DNA of 55,033 bases. It comes from Anaerolineae bacterium CG2_30_57_67 (GTDB lineage: Bacteria; Chloroflexota; Anaerolineae; Anaerolineales; Villigracilaceae). A program made the translations under genes and the position numbers. Below, in pieces: positions 17,966-25,993 of the stretch. Position 1 is the first letter of the stretch, and the number at the start of each line of letters is the position of its first letter. Location of the stretch: positions 1 through 55,033 of the forward strand of contig MNXJ01000050.1 in the NCBI GenBank assembly GCA_001872455.1, read 5' to 3'. The notes beneath the pieces are model-generated. The model did no database searches. It worked only from the letters and a program-made list of their open reading frames with translations, and had not been told where the DNA came from.

Positions 17966-19588
17966 TTACTCGGGGAAGTTTGGTAGTAGTTTTTCCTGTT
18001 TGGCGGCATCCAGAATGTTGGCGCTGATGCGTGTTTGTAAGTTGCGCAGAGCGTCTTTGACGATATCTGGGCCGACGGCTTTGTTGGCGTAATCGCGCAG
18101 GGCATCGAGTAGAAACAGCAGGTCGCCTGCCCCCAGGTCTTGCTTTCCACGCGGCAACACCAGCGTGTTTCCTGAAATGATTATCGGCCAATTGTGTTGA
18201 ATGGCTGTGATGTTGAGAATTCCCATGAAGTTATTTGCAAATTGTGGCCCGTTGGCAGTCAGCAACAAGCTGTGCAGGGTTTTTACTTCGGCGTAAAAAT
18301 AAGCCTTTAATTCTTGTTGCGCAATGGACTTTTCCAGCCCCAGGGTAGAGAGCATGGCGTAGGCCAACTCTTTTTGTTCCGGTTCCAGGTCGAGTGTCTG
18401 AATGTCGTCCTCGGCCACATGCACGCGCAAAATCAGGTTGATGCCGGTAAATTCGCGGCGATCGTTGCGTGTTGCCTGGCCTGAAAGAGTAGCCTTTTGA
18501 CTGATGCCTTCCTGGTGCGAGAGCGTCAGCGGCCATTCAACCACCTGGTCTTGTTTGAGCAAAGTCTGTTTGAATTCATCAAAGGTTTCATCCGAGAGTT
18601 CCAACGCTACGGCGACGGGTTGTCCGCGCAAAGACGTGTTTTCGGGCTGGCCGGTGAGTTTGAAAAAATTGTGACTGACTGAGATGATGTTATTGTTTTC
18701 ATCGGTAAAAAGTAAAATGTTGACGTAGTAGGCGCGTTCAATTTGTACTTCGCCGATTGCTTCCAGATTTTGCTGGGCTTCAGTGGTCAGGTCTTGTTGC
18801 AAGTACAGCCCCAGAAAAGTGAAAAGATAGGTAAGGTTGTAGGTGAAATCTACGAAAATGCTGATGTTGGTCAGCGCACCGTTGGGATAGTATGTATTCG
18901 TCCAAGTGCCATAGGCGAATCCAATATCGCTGAGCGTGTGCAGTAGAAAACTAATCGCCAGCCAGCCCCAAGGCGCGGTAAAGCGCCCACCGGCCAGCGC
19001 CAGCGCAATCAGCGTGGCGAGTGTTACTAGTGGCAAGTCAAGCAGGGGGTAGGCGCTGGCTAAAATTCCTTCGGCAAAATAATCGGAAGTCAGGCTTTGA
19101 AGAATTGGGTAAAACAGTAGAAAAAAAAGAAACAAGGCCGACGCGATGGTAAATAATCCGACCAGAAAAATCTGAATCCGGGTGGCGCGCACGCGTAAGC
19201 CCCGGTAGCGCGCCAGCAAAGCAAAGAAAAGTAGCGGGTAGCCTAAAATCCACAGTACGTCTGCCGCCGACGGGTAAGGGATTTCCTGTTGGACAAAAGA
19301 ATACAGCGCCCAGACAATTTCTGCCAATGTCCATAGCGCCATTCCTAAGCTGAAACTACCCCACACCAAATTGGAAGTTTTGTCCCAACTGGTTGCATTC
19401 CACAGTGCGAGCGAAAACAGGGCAGCAAAAATTGCCAGCAGAGGCGAAACGTAGTCATTGACGGCGATGACGGCTTCCTCACCGCCCCACAGAAAGACAT
19501 TTTGCGCCAGATAAAGCACGCTGACAGCCATGCTAATGAGAAATACCAGGCGGAAGTGGGGCGTTGGCCAGAGACGATTGAGATTCAT
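17966..19588 (-). CDS. Polytopic membrane protein with PAS-like domain (sensor)
   Basis: 540 residues from the ATG at 19588, which has AAAGGA upstream; a longer frame lacks a ribosome site. The N-terminal 280 residues contain about eight or nine hydrophobic segments. A PAS-like region follows (about 290-390; LFTDENNNIISVSHNFFKLT). The C-terminal 150 residues form a helical region (LAYAMLSTLGLEKS, later GDLLFLLDALRDY) without kinase or cyclase motifs. It may sense a membrane or cytosolic signal, but its output partner is not visible. No close neighbour in the same direction supports a two-component assignment. Confidence 0.7.
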   Translation of the reverse strand: MNLNRLWPTPHFRLVFLISMAVSVLYLAQNVFLWGGEEAVIAVNDYVSPLLAIFAALFSLALWNATSWDKTSNLVWGSFSLGMALWTLAEIVWALYSFVQQEIPYPSAADVLWILGYPLLFFALLARYRGLRVRATRIQIFLVGLFTIASALFLFFLLFYPILQSLTSDYFAEGILASAYPLLDLPLVTLATLIALALAGGRFTAPWGWLAISFLLHTLSDIGFAYGTWTNTYYPNGALTNISIFVDFTYNLTYLFTFLGLYLQQDLTTEAQQNLEAIGEVQIERAYYVNILLFTDENNNIISVSHNFFKLTGQPENTSLRGQPVAVALELSDETFDEFKQTLLKQDQVVEWPLTLSHQEGISQKATLSGQATRNDRREFTGINLILRVHVAEDDIQTLDLEPEQKELAYAMLSTLGLEKSIAQQELKAYFYAEVKTLHSLLLTANGPQFANNFMGILNITAIQHNWPIIISGNTLVLPRGKQDLGAGDLLFLLDALRDYANKAVGPDIVKDALRNLQTRISANILDAAKQEKLLPNFPE

Positions 19589-19693
19589 ACAAATCCTTTC
19601 GGGAGGATGACAAGCCTGTTCAATTTTATAACGTTTTGTGTGATGTAGCGACAGCAAAAAACGAACTTTTTTTAAACTGGGGCGCTTTTAACC

Positions 19694-19721
19694 TTTACAT
19701 TCCGGCTATTTATTGTAAACT
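19694..19721 (+). promoter_or_regulatory. Possible promoter of the SET-domain gene
   Basis: TTTACA (19694-19699) and TAAACT (19716-19721) are spaced 16 bp apart, about 80 bp upstream of the start codon at 19801. An ATG at 19797 opens a three-codon frame only (ATG AAT GTC TGA) and is not the start. Confidence 0.42.
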
Positions 19722-19800
19722 ACATCCCGTTGGCGTTTTTCCTGGTGCCACCCGGGGGGACGCCGTCGATCTTTAATTCCAACGAAAGGGAATTTTATGA

Positions 19801-20385
19801 ATGTCTGAACAACTCAGTTTCTATCTGTCGCCTAAACTACAAGGCCGCCTGAGAGCCGATGGCAACGGAAACGGTATTTTTGCCAAAGCGCCTTTGAAAA
19901 AAGGTGAACTTCTCGCCGCTTTCGGGGGTGTCGTGTACGAATGGGACACCTTTGTTACCCTTCCTGAACTTGAGCGCAGCCTATGCATTCAGGTCGAAGA
20001 CCGGCACTTTCTGGTGCCAGAAAAAATCGGGGAAGGTGATTATGTCAACCACTCCTGCAATCCCAATGCCGGGCTTTCGGGGCAGATAGCACTGGTTGCA
20101 ATGCGAGATATTCATCCCGGCGAAGAGGTTTGTTTCGATTACACCATGAGCGATACCATGCCATATGACGAGTTTCCTTGTGGCTGTGGCGCACATACCT
20201 GTCGCGGACGCGTCACCGGCAACGACTGGAAACTGCCCGAGCTGCAAAGACGTTATGCTGGCTTCTTTGCCCCGCATGTTCAACGCCACATTGACGACTA
20301 CCGCGCCGAACAACGCGCCGTGCGCCGTCAGAAAGCATATCCCTACGCTGGAGCGGCAGCTCTCCCCGCCACCCTGCACGAATAA
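19801..20385 (+). CDS. SET-domain protein (putative protein lysine methyltransferase)
   Basis: A 194-residue stand-alone SET protein. Visible motifs are GNGIFAKAPLKKGELL at the N-terminus, the cofactor/substrate motif NHSCNPNAGL (about 84-93), EEVCFDYTMSD with the catalytic-type Tyr, and a post-SET-like cysteine cluster FPCGCGAHTCRG that would bind zinc. Family members methylate lysines in proteins using S-adenosylmethionine; bacterial copies are known but their targets mostly are not. It is monocistronic, with its own terminator. GAAAGGG precedes the start. Confidence 0.9.
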   Translation: MSEQLSFYLSPKLQGRLRADGNGNGIFAKAPLKKGELLAAFGGVVYEWDTFVTLPELERSLCIQVEDRHFLVPEKIGEGDYVNHSCNPNAGLSGQIALVAMRDIHPGEEVCFDYTMSDTMPYDEFPCGCGAHTCRGRVTGNDWKLPELQRRYAGFFAPHVQRHIDDYRAEQRAVRRQKAYPYAGAAALPATLHE

Positions 20386-20396
20386 GCAGGATACAG

Positions 20397-20432
20397 AAAA
20401 GTCTGAAGCGTGTAGGCCGCTTCAGACTTTTT
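20397..20432 (+). terminator. Rho-independent terminator after the SET gene
   Basis: A perfect 14-bp stem (20397-20410 with 20418-20431), a 7-nt loop, and a closing TTTTT run, 12 bp after the stop codon. Confidence 0.88.
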
Positions 20433-20604
20433 GTTTAAAGCGCAGCCCCCGATGGGGGGAGGACCCAGCGGGGGCGTACGCCAAAGGAGGAGACAGCGAG
20501 GAGACTTACTCTTACCCTATCTCTGCCTTTCATGATACAACATCTGGCGCGCGCGGTCAACGGAGAATGTCACGCTTCGGTAGTGACAAAATTCACAATA
20601 TGGA

Positions 20605-21255
20605 TTATTTTAAATTGTTCAGTAAACTGGATGTCACTTTTGGTTTGGGCTTGGGACGCGCAATTTTACCGGAAGTGCGTGCGCTCTCCAGAGCGGTACT
20701 CAGCTCCATCCAATCGTCCACCAGAAAAATAAAGTGTGGGGTTTTGTCGTAAAAAAAGAATGGCGAAAGGAACAGGTCGAAGAACATTCGCGCCAGTGGA
20801 TAGGCTGTCAGATGCACGACAATGGCTGTATGGCTGGCAAGCGGGGCGAGGATGTCACGCCGCCAGCTGGAAATACTGCGCGGCGGGAAAAGTGCGGCCA
20901 TCTCTGCCGGGTGTACGCGCTGAATGCGTTTATAGGCGATGTTTAAGCGTAGAAATGGTGTTACCAGGCGAAGATGGTCGCCAAACAGTTGTACATAGGC
21001 AAATGAGCGAATGGTGATGAGAAAAAGTGTAAATAAAAACGAGAATCCACCTGCGGCCAACAGCACGATAGCGTTTGTGTTTGAGAGCCGTGGCAACGGG
21101 TTTTGCGTTGGGTCTGCAAAATAGTATTCTGTGCCCCACAACAGGGCGGCATAGCCCCACAAGACCAGCGCCAGGGTCAGCGTTACTGTCCACCAACGGT
21201 TGATCATACGCTGATACATTAGCAGACGGAATTTCCTGCTTCCCGGTTGCGCCAT
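20605..21255 (-). CDS. Membrane protein with PH-like domain, function unknown
   Basis: 216 residues with two strong membrane segments (about 22-42 and 61-85) followed by a beta-rich stretch (YVQLFGDHLRLVTPFLRLNI, then a helix near SPFFFYDKTPHFIF). This resembles bacterial PH-like membrane proteins. The C-terminus is basic and Pro-rich (KPKPK). The start overlaps the stop of the translin-like gene by 1 bp, so it is the last gene of a three-gene operon. The function is unknown. Confidence 0.72.
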   Translation of the reverse strand: MAQPGSRKFRLLMYQRMINRWWTVTLTLALVLWGYAALLWGTEYYFADPTQNPLPRLSNTNAIVLLAAGGFSFLFTLFLITIRSFAYVQLFGDHLRLVTPFLRLNIAYKRIQRVHPAEMAALFPPRSISSWRRDILAPLASHTAIVVHLTAYPLARMFFDLFLSPFFFYDKTPHFIFLVDDWMELSTALESARTSGKIARPKPKPKVTSSLLNNLK

Positions 21256-21941
21256 CAGTCCCCGTCTTCTGTGCTGGGGCGGGGGAGTGGCGCAACGAAG
21301 GCAGATGTTTCGCCGCTGACTTGCTGCTCCAGGCGCGACAGGGCGCGTTCCAGATGTTCACCGCGCAGGCTGAAGGTGATATCGCCGCGTGTTTTTTCGA
21401 TAATGCTACGAGCAATGTCGGTTTGGCGGCGCAGGCCGTTGGTGATAGCGTCCGGGTAGTCCATGGTCACCAGCACGGCGTAAATGTCGTCCATGCAAGT
21501 CAGCAGGCGCTCGGCCTCGGCAGAGTAGCCATGCCGCAGGATATCGAGACAGCGGCGGCGTAGCTCTCCGACCACTTCTGATAGGCCGTTTAGATAGGTG
21601 TTGGCTTCCACCTGCAGAGATTCTGGCGCGGGCAGGGGCTGATTTTGAATCAGGGCGCAGGTGGCGTTGGCTTCGACATATTCTTTCAGCGCGTCTTGGG
21701 TGTAACCGGCGTAGTATAAATCGGGGAAATTTTTAAGTCCCTGACGCAAATCGTCAGCCAGTTCGCCCGCTGAGGTTAGTTCGGCCTGCATGGTGGGTTC
21801 GTCGTCACGGTGCACGGCGCGGATGGCTTGGGAGCAGTGCCGGGTGAGGGTTCGCGCCTGAGTGAGCGCCTGGTCACGGGCGGCGGTACGCGCGTCAAAA
21901 TTTTGTCGAATTTGTTCGGAAAATTGTTCGAGGTGTTCCAT
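21255..21941 (-). CDS. Translin-family protein
   Basis: 228 residues, all helical, from the ATG at 21941, placed 1 bp after the stop of the DUF3467 gene. The segment YYAGYTQDALKEYVEANAT together with DILRHGYSAEAERLL and MDYPDAITNGLRRQTDIARS matches the translin fold, which binds single-stranded nucleic acids and, with TRAX, forms a ribonuclease in eukaryotes. Bacterial members are less studied. The acidic residues seen do not allow a clear decision between a translin-like binder and a TRAX-like nuclease. The neighbours (DUF3467 upstream, membrane protein downstream) do not reveal its role. Confidence 0.78.
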   Translation of the reverse strand: MEHLEQFSEQIRQNFDARTAARDQALTQARTLTRHCSQAIRAVHRDDEPTMQAELTSAGELADDLRQGLKNFPDLYYAGYTQDALKEYVEANATCALIQNQPLPAPESLQVEANTYLNGLSEVVGELRRRCLDILRHGYSAEAERLLTCMDDIYAVLVTMDYPDAITNGLRRQTDIARSIIEKTRGDITFSLRGEHLERALSRLEQQVSGETSAFVAPLPRPSTEDGD

Positions 21942-21942
21942 T

Positions 21943-22296
21943 TCAGGCCTGGCCTTCTTCAGATGGGTTGTCCGGGTCGGGAGGTTGCTGTGCCGGTTTG
22001 AAAAGTTGGTCAGCCAAATGGGATGAAGCTGGCAGGGTAATTTCTCCGAAGGCGGCCTCGTAACGCGCAATATTTTCGGCCAGTGCGCGCAGGAGTAATT
22101 TGGCGCTCAACGGTGACATGAGCACGCGGGCTGCGATCCGGGCGCGGGTTTCGCCGGGCATCAAATGGGCAAAATCCAGCACAACATCGGCTGGAGAATG
22201 AGCAATTCGGACCAGATTGGAGTAGACTGGTTTCAGGTCGGCGGGAGCTTCAATGGTGGTGCTTGGGCGGTTTTGATTGGGGGAAACAGGAATCAT
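21943..22296 (-). CDS. DUF3467 family protein
   Basis: 117 residues. The region YSNLVRIAHSPADVVLDFA followed by PGETRARIAARVLMSPLSAK and LRALAENIARYEAAFG is the DUF3467 signature. The structure and function of the family are not well known. It is the first gene of the operon with translin and the PH-like membrane protein. The upstream ssb gene has its own terminator, so this operon should have a separate promoter, though none was obvious. Confidence 0.85.
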   Translation of the reverse strand: MIPVSPNQNRPSTTIEAPADLKPVYSNLVRIAHSPADVVLDFAHLMPGETRARIAARVLMSPLSAKLLLRALAENIARYEAAFGEITLPASSHLADQLFKPAQQPPDPDNPSEEGQA

Positions 22297-22311
22297 TTTT
22301 CCTCACAGAAA

Positions 22312-22347
22312 CAAAAGGCCCTAAAGGTGTCACAACCTTTAGGGCCT
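22312..22347 (-). terminator. Rho-independent terminator after ssb
   Basis: A 13-bp stem (22316-22328 with 22335-22347) is followed on the minus strand by TTTTGTTTCTG. It lies 12 bp beyond the ssb stop. Confidence 0.8.
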
Positions 22348-22358
22348 GAGCATCAATT

Positions 22359-22787
22359 TTAGAAGGGAATATCGTCTTCAGGCGCGCCGACAAAACTGTC
22401 GCCGCTGGCCTCGCCACCCGCCTGGGGCTGTCCCCCCTCGCCCTTGCTGGAGAGGAAACGTACAGTGTTGGCGGTTACTTCAAAAGATGCGCCGGGCGTG
22501 CCGTCCTGCTTCGTCCAAATGCGCGGGCTGCCAGTGTTAGGGTCGCCTTTCAGCGAGCCTTCCACCAATACTTTGGAACCCTTTTTAAGATACTGATTGC
22601 AAACTTCGGCTTGTTTTCCCCAAGTTGTTACTTTGAACCAAATGGTTTCTTCGATTTGTTGTCCGGCATTGTTAGTATATTTTCGGCTGGTGGCTACCGA
22701 AAACGACGTTACCGGCTGACCGCTGGGAATGTAGCGCATTTCCGGGTCGCGGCCAAGGTTTCCAGCGATGATAATGGTATGGAACAT
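22359..22787 (-). CDS. ssb: Single-stranded DNA-binding protein
   Basis: 142 residues. The OB fold begins MFHTIIIAGNLGRDPEMRY with GQPVTSFSVATSRKY and WFKVTTWGKQAEV, and the acidic tail ends in EDDIPF, the partner-binding tip of bacterial SSB. The start at 22787 has AAGGAG 8 bp upstream; a longer frame without such a site is rejected. This is the housekeeping copy, and it differs clearly from the three SSB-like proteins on the mobile element further on. Confidence 0.96.
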   Translation of the reverse strand: MFHTIIIAGNLGRDPEMRYIPSGQPVTSFSVATSRKYTNNAGQQIEETIWFKVTTWGKQAEVCNQYLKKGSKVLVEGSLKGDPNTGSPRIWTKQDGTPGASFEVTANTVRFLSSKGEGGQPQAGGEASGDSFVGAPEDDIPF

Positions 22788-23150
22788 GAGGTTTCTCCTT
22801 TTGGTTGAGGTCCCGCCACGTTTGCGGCGGTGCAAAGTTAGAACAAATGTATTTTACACTGAATTCGTAAAAATGGAAGACGCCCTCTTGTTTCAGATTC
22901 AAAAGCGCCGTATATTGAATAAAATAGATATTTTTATCCAATTTTATTTGCTGTACATTTTTGTAACACAAATAGTTTGCCCCCGTTTGACGCACGAAAC
23001 GGGCGGACGGCAGATGAAAAAGCATTGTTTTTGCGGCCCATCTGTCAATGCGAGTAGGTATTCTCAAAAACCAGGTTTCACAGGTGGCGTACCCAATTGC
23101 TTCGCCCGCCGAATTTTTTAACATGACTTTGCAAAAATGTCAGGAAAAAT

Positions 23151-23182
23151 GAAGTGACCCCCCAGATGTGGGGGGTCACTTC
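23151..23182. repeat. 13-bp perfect GC-rich hairpin in the ssb-dnaA spacer
   Basis: GAAGTGACCCCCC and its exact complement flank a 6-nt loop. The spacer 22788-23486 separates divergent ssb and dnaA and contains no convincing gene. No typical DnaA boxes (TTATCCACA) are seen in it. A second smaller palindrome TTTAAGGT/ACCTTAAA lies at 23258-23279. The hairpin may be a leftover terminator or a dispersed repeat. Confidence 0.55.
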
Positions 23183-23336
23183 ACATCTAAATCTCCTTTG
23201 TGGCTAAAACAAATGTTCCAATAATAACAAATCCAGCAAGCCCCGCGCCGGGCTTTCTTTAAGGTTTCACCACCTTAAAAAAGGGAAAGTTTTTAAGGTA
23301 GCGTAGGTTTCGCGTGTGGCGCAAGCGGCATTTCTC

Positions 23337-23345
23337 TGCTAGAAT
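23337..23345 (+). promoter_or_regulatory. Possible extended -10 promoter of dnaA
   Basis: TGCTAGAAT (23337-23345) has the TGn extension and a good -10 hexamer; no convincing -35 is present. The start codon is about 140 bp further. Confidence 0.35.
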
Positions 23346-23486
23346 TCTGCCATCACCCATACCGAACGCGCTCCCACCGCGTTCTCTCCTGAAAAAATAC
23401 AAGTCAATATCAGGCATCTCAATTCACCCTCTGCATTTTTGGGCAGAGGGTTGTCTTCCCCTTTTCTTCCCGCCTGGAGCGCCAGC

Positions 23487-24836
23487 ATGAATGCAGACCA
23501 AGCATGGCAAGCCGTCCTCGGACAATTACAAATGGAAATGCCCCGCTCTTCTTTTGAGACCTGGGTGAGAGATACCACCCTGCTTCGCGCCAGGGACGGT
23601 GTTTTTACCATTGGCGTGCGCAATGCCTACGCTCGTGATTGGCTTGAGAACCGTTTGCAAGAGTCTGCCACGCGCCTGATGAGCGAAGCCGTCAACGCCC
23701 CGGCAGAGATAAAATTTATCGTCGCCAGCGCGGAGGATGCGGCGGAAGGGGCTGAATCTGCTCCCCAAGCCGAACCCGTCAGTGACGCGCTGGAAACTGC
23801 TCCCGTTACGCCGCGCAACGCCACGCTGAATCCGCGCTACACCTTCGATAATTTCGTCGTCGGCGCCAACAGCCGTCTGGCACACGCCGCTGCCCTGGCC
23901 GTAGCCGAAAAACCTGCCCGCGCCTACAACCCGCTTTTTCTGTATGGCGGCGTCGGGTTGGGAAAAACCCATCTGCTGCACGCCATCGGCAACGCCTGCA
24001 CCACTCGCGGTCTGAGCATACTGTACGTCTCCAGCGAAGAATTCACCAATGATCTGATTAACGCCATCCGCGCGCACACCACCCCCGCCTTCCGCGAAAA
24101 ATACCGCTCCATTGACGTTTTGCTGGTGGATGACATCCAATTTATCGCTGGCAAAGAATCCACTCAGGAAGAATTTTTTCACACTTTCAACACCCTGCAC
24201 GGGCAGGATAAACAAATCATTGTCTCCTCTGACCGCCCTCCCAAGGCCATGGTGACGCTGGAAGAACGCCTGCGCTCGCGCTTTGAGTGGGGACTGGCGG
24301 CAGATGTTCAACCGCCCGACTTGGAAACGCGCCAGGCCATCTTGCGCTATAAGGCTGAAAAAATGGGGCGGCAAGTTCCAGATGGAATTTTGGATCTGAT
24401 TGCCCGCCGCGTCCAATCCAACATCCGTGAGTTGGAAGGCGCGCTCAACCGCATCCTTGCTTTTTCAGACTTAAGCGGCGCGCCGCTTGACGCGCGCTTG
24501 GTTGAAACTGCCCTGGCCGACTTGCTCCCGCAGCACCAGAACATCTCTCCTGAAAAAGTGGTCGAATTGGTGGCGCGTGAATGGCAAATTACCGTAGATG
24601 CTTTGCTGGGGCGCGACCGTTCGCAAAAAGTAGCCGAACCGCGTCAGGTTGCCATGTATCTGCTGCGCAAACAGACGGATGCCTCCCTGCCCCAAATCGG
24701 CGATGTCCTTGGCGGGCGCGACCACACCACCGTCATGTACGCCATTGAAAAAATCTCTGATTCAATGGAACGTAACCCAACCTTAAAGCGCCGCATCAAC
24801 AACGTGCAAAATCTACTGCAATGCGCTGCGGCGTAA
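23487..24836 (+). CDS. dnaA: Chromosomal replication initiator DnaA
   Basis: 449 residues with all four domains: the N-terminal DnaB/DiaA-contact domain (QMEMPRSSFETWV), a short linker, the AAA+ domain with Walker A GGVGLGKTHLL and Walker B VLLVDDIQFI, and the C-terminal DNA-binding helix-turn-helix with the signature GGRDHTTVMYAIEKI. The start at 23487 has GGAG at 8 bp. It is not followed by dnaN, recF or gyrB, but by an acyltransferase, so gene order does not mark an origin here. Confidence 0.97.
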   Translation: MNADQAWQAVLGQLQMEMPRSSFETWVRDTTLLRARDGVFTIGVRNAYARDWLENRLQESATRLMSEAVNAPAEIKFIVASAEDAAEGAESAPQAEPVSDALETAPVTPRNATLNPRYTFDNFVVGANSRLAHAAALAVAEKPARAYNPLFLYGGVGLGKTHLLHAIGNACTTRGLSILYVSSEEFTNDLINAIRAHTTPAFREKYRSIDVLLVDDIQFIAGKESTQEEFFHTFNTLHGQDKQIIVSSDRPPKAMVTLEERLRSRFEWGLAADVQPPDLETRQAILRYKAEKMGRQVPDGILDLIARRVQSNIRELEGALNRILAFSDLSGAPLDARLVETALADLLPQHQNISPEKVVELVAREWQITVDALLGRDRSQKVAEPRQVAMYLLRKQTDASLPQIGDVLGGRDHTTVMYAIEKISDSMERNPTLKRRINNVQNLLQCAAA

Positions 24837-24869
24837 CGTTTACCCGCTGACGTTTGTTGTGGAGATTTG

Positions 24870-25985
24870 ATGATTCCCGGTCTGGATGGCATTCGCGCGC
24901 TAGCCTTTTTACTGGTTTTTGCCATGCACACCGATTACCTGATGGTTGGCTGGACGGGCGTTTTACTTTTTTTTGTGCTTTCCGGTTTCTTGATTACTGA
25001 TATTTTGATTCGCATGAAGGAAAGCCTGCCAGCCCGCGCCTACTTTATTAAGTTTTACGGGCGGCGCCTTTTACGTATCTTTCCACTCTATTATTTTTAC
25101 CTGCTGGCGATGCTGGTGCTTTCGGCGTTTCTTCTGGCGGTGCAATTTCGGCCAGCCTACATGCTCATGTTTCAGGATCATGCCCGCTACGCTTTTTTCT
25201 ATGTCTATGACTTTTTCAGCGCAGGCGCTGGGTTTGTCGAACATCGCTTTCTGGGGCATTTCTGGTCGCTTTCGGTGGAAGAACAGTTTTACATCGTCTG
25301 GCCGTTGGCAATTTTGCTAACCCCCAAAAAATATTATTGGCATCTTTTTCTTGGCGCAATTATTTTGGGGCCGCTGGCGCGCATGGGACTGGCCTATGCC
25401 TATAATCATGCGCTCTTCAGCTTGCCGTATGGCACAACTCCGCAGGGGATTTATGTTTTGCCTTTCTCACATATTGACGCCTTTGGTTTTGGCGCATACA
25501 TCAGCCGTTTTTCCATTCCGCGCCCGCGCCAACAGTTGGCAGCTTTTGCCGTGATACTGCCGCTGGCAGGATACGCTTCCCAGTTCTTGATTACGGGTGA
25601 CATAGGCAATCTCACTGCGCTGGGGTTTGGTCATCCGCTGGCAAATGGCCTTAAGCATATCTGGGGGTATTCTCTGCTCAACTACACTTTTGCCTTGTTT
25701 ATTTACAATGTGGCGCGTGAAAAACACTTCGTGCGTTGGCTAGAAGCCCCCTTTCTGCGCTATCTCGGAAAAATTTCCTACGGACTTTACGTTTATCACT
25801 ACGTTATCATCTGGTTCGTGGCGCGCGTGCGTGAAGTTGGCATGTCCGAAACCATCAACAAGCCGCTAATTGCCCTGCTGGCCTTTGCACTGACTCTGTT
25901 GATTGCTTCGGCCAGTTACCGCTGGCTTGAAGCGCCTCTGCTACAATTGAAAGACCGCTATTTTACCAACACTTCGGTTGTATAG
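24870..25985 (+). CDS. Acyltransferase 3 family membrane protein (OafA/YrhL-like)
   Basis: 371 residues with about ten membrane segments. The N-terminus IPGLDGIRALAFLLVFAMH contains the conserved His of acyltransferase-3 enzymes, and RRLLRIFPLYY and FWSLSVEEQFYIVWP are family hallmarks. Such enzymes acetylate or succinylate cell-surface sugars. The ATG at 24870 follows GGAG at 5 bp. A sulfotransferase starts 8 bp after it, so the two may modify the same surface polymer. Confidence 0.92.
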   Translation: MIPGLDGIRALAFLLVFAMHTDYLMVGWTGVLLFFVLSGFLITDILIRMKESLPARAYFIKFYGRRLLRIFPLYYFYLLAMLVLSAFLLAVQFRPAYMLMFQDHARYAFFYVYDFFSAGAGFVEHRFLGHFWSLSVEEQFYIVWPLAILLTPKKYYWHLFLGAIILGPLARMGLAYAYNHALFSLPYGTTPQGIYVLPFSHIDAFGFGAYISRFSIPRPRQQLAAFAVILPLAGYASQFLITGDIGNLTALGFGHPLANGLKHIWGYSLLNYTFALFIYNVAREKHFVRWLEAPFLRYLGKISYGLYVYHYVIIWFVARVREVGMSETINKPLIALLAFALTLLIASASYRWLEAPLLQLKDRYFTNTSVV

Positions 25986-25993
25986 CGCGTTCC

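Noticed and set aside
17784-18092. A 102-codon plus-strand frame in the 17.6-18.1 kb spacer
   Set aside because: It runs into and antisense to the membrane PAS gene and has no ribosome site or motif.
22788-23486. Chromosomal replication origin next to dnaA
   Set aside because: No cluster of DnaA boxes and no AT-rich unwinding region were seen, and dnaN is absent; kept only as an open question.
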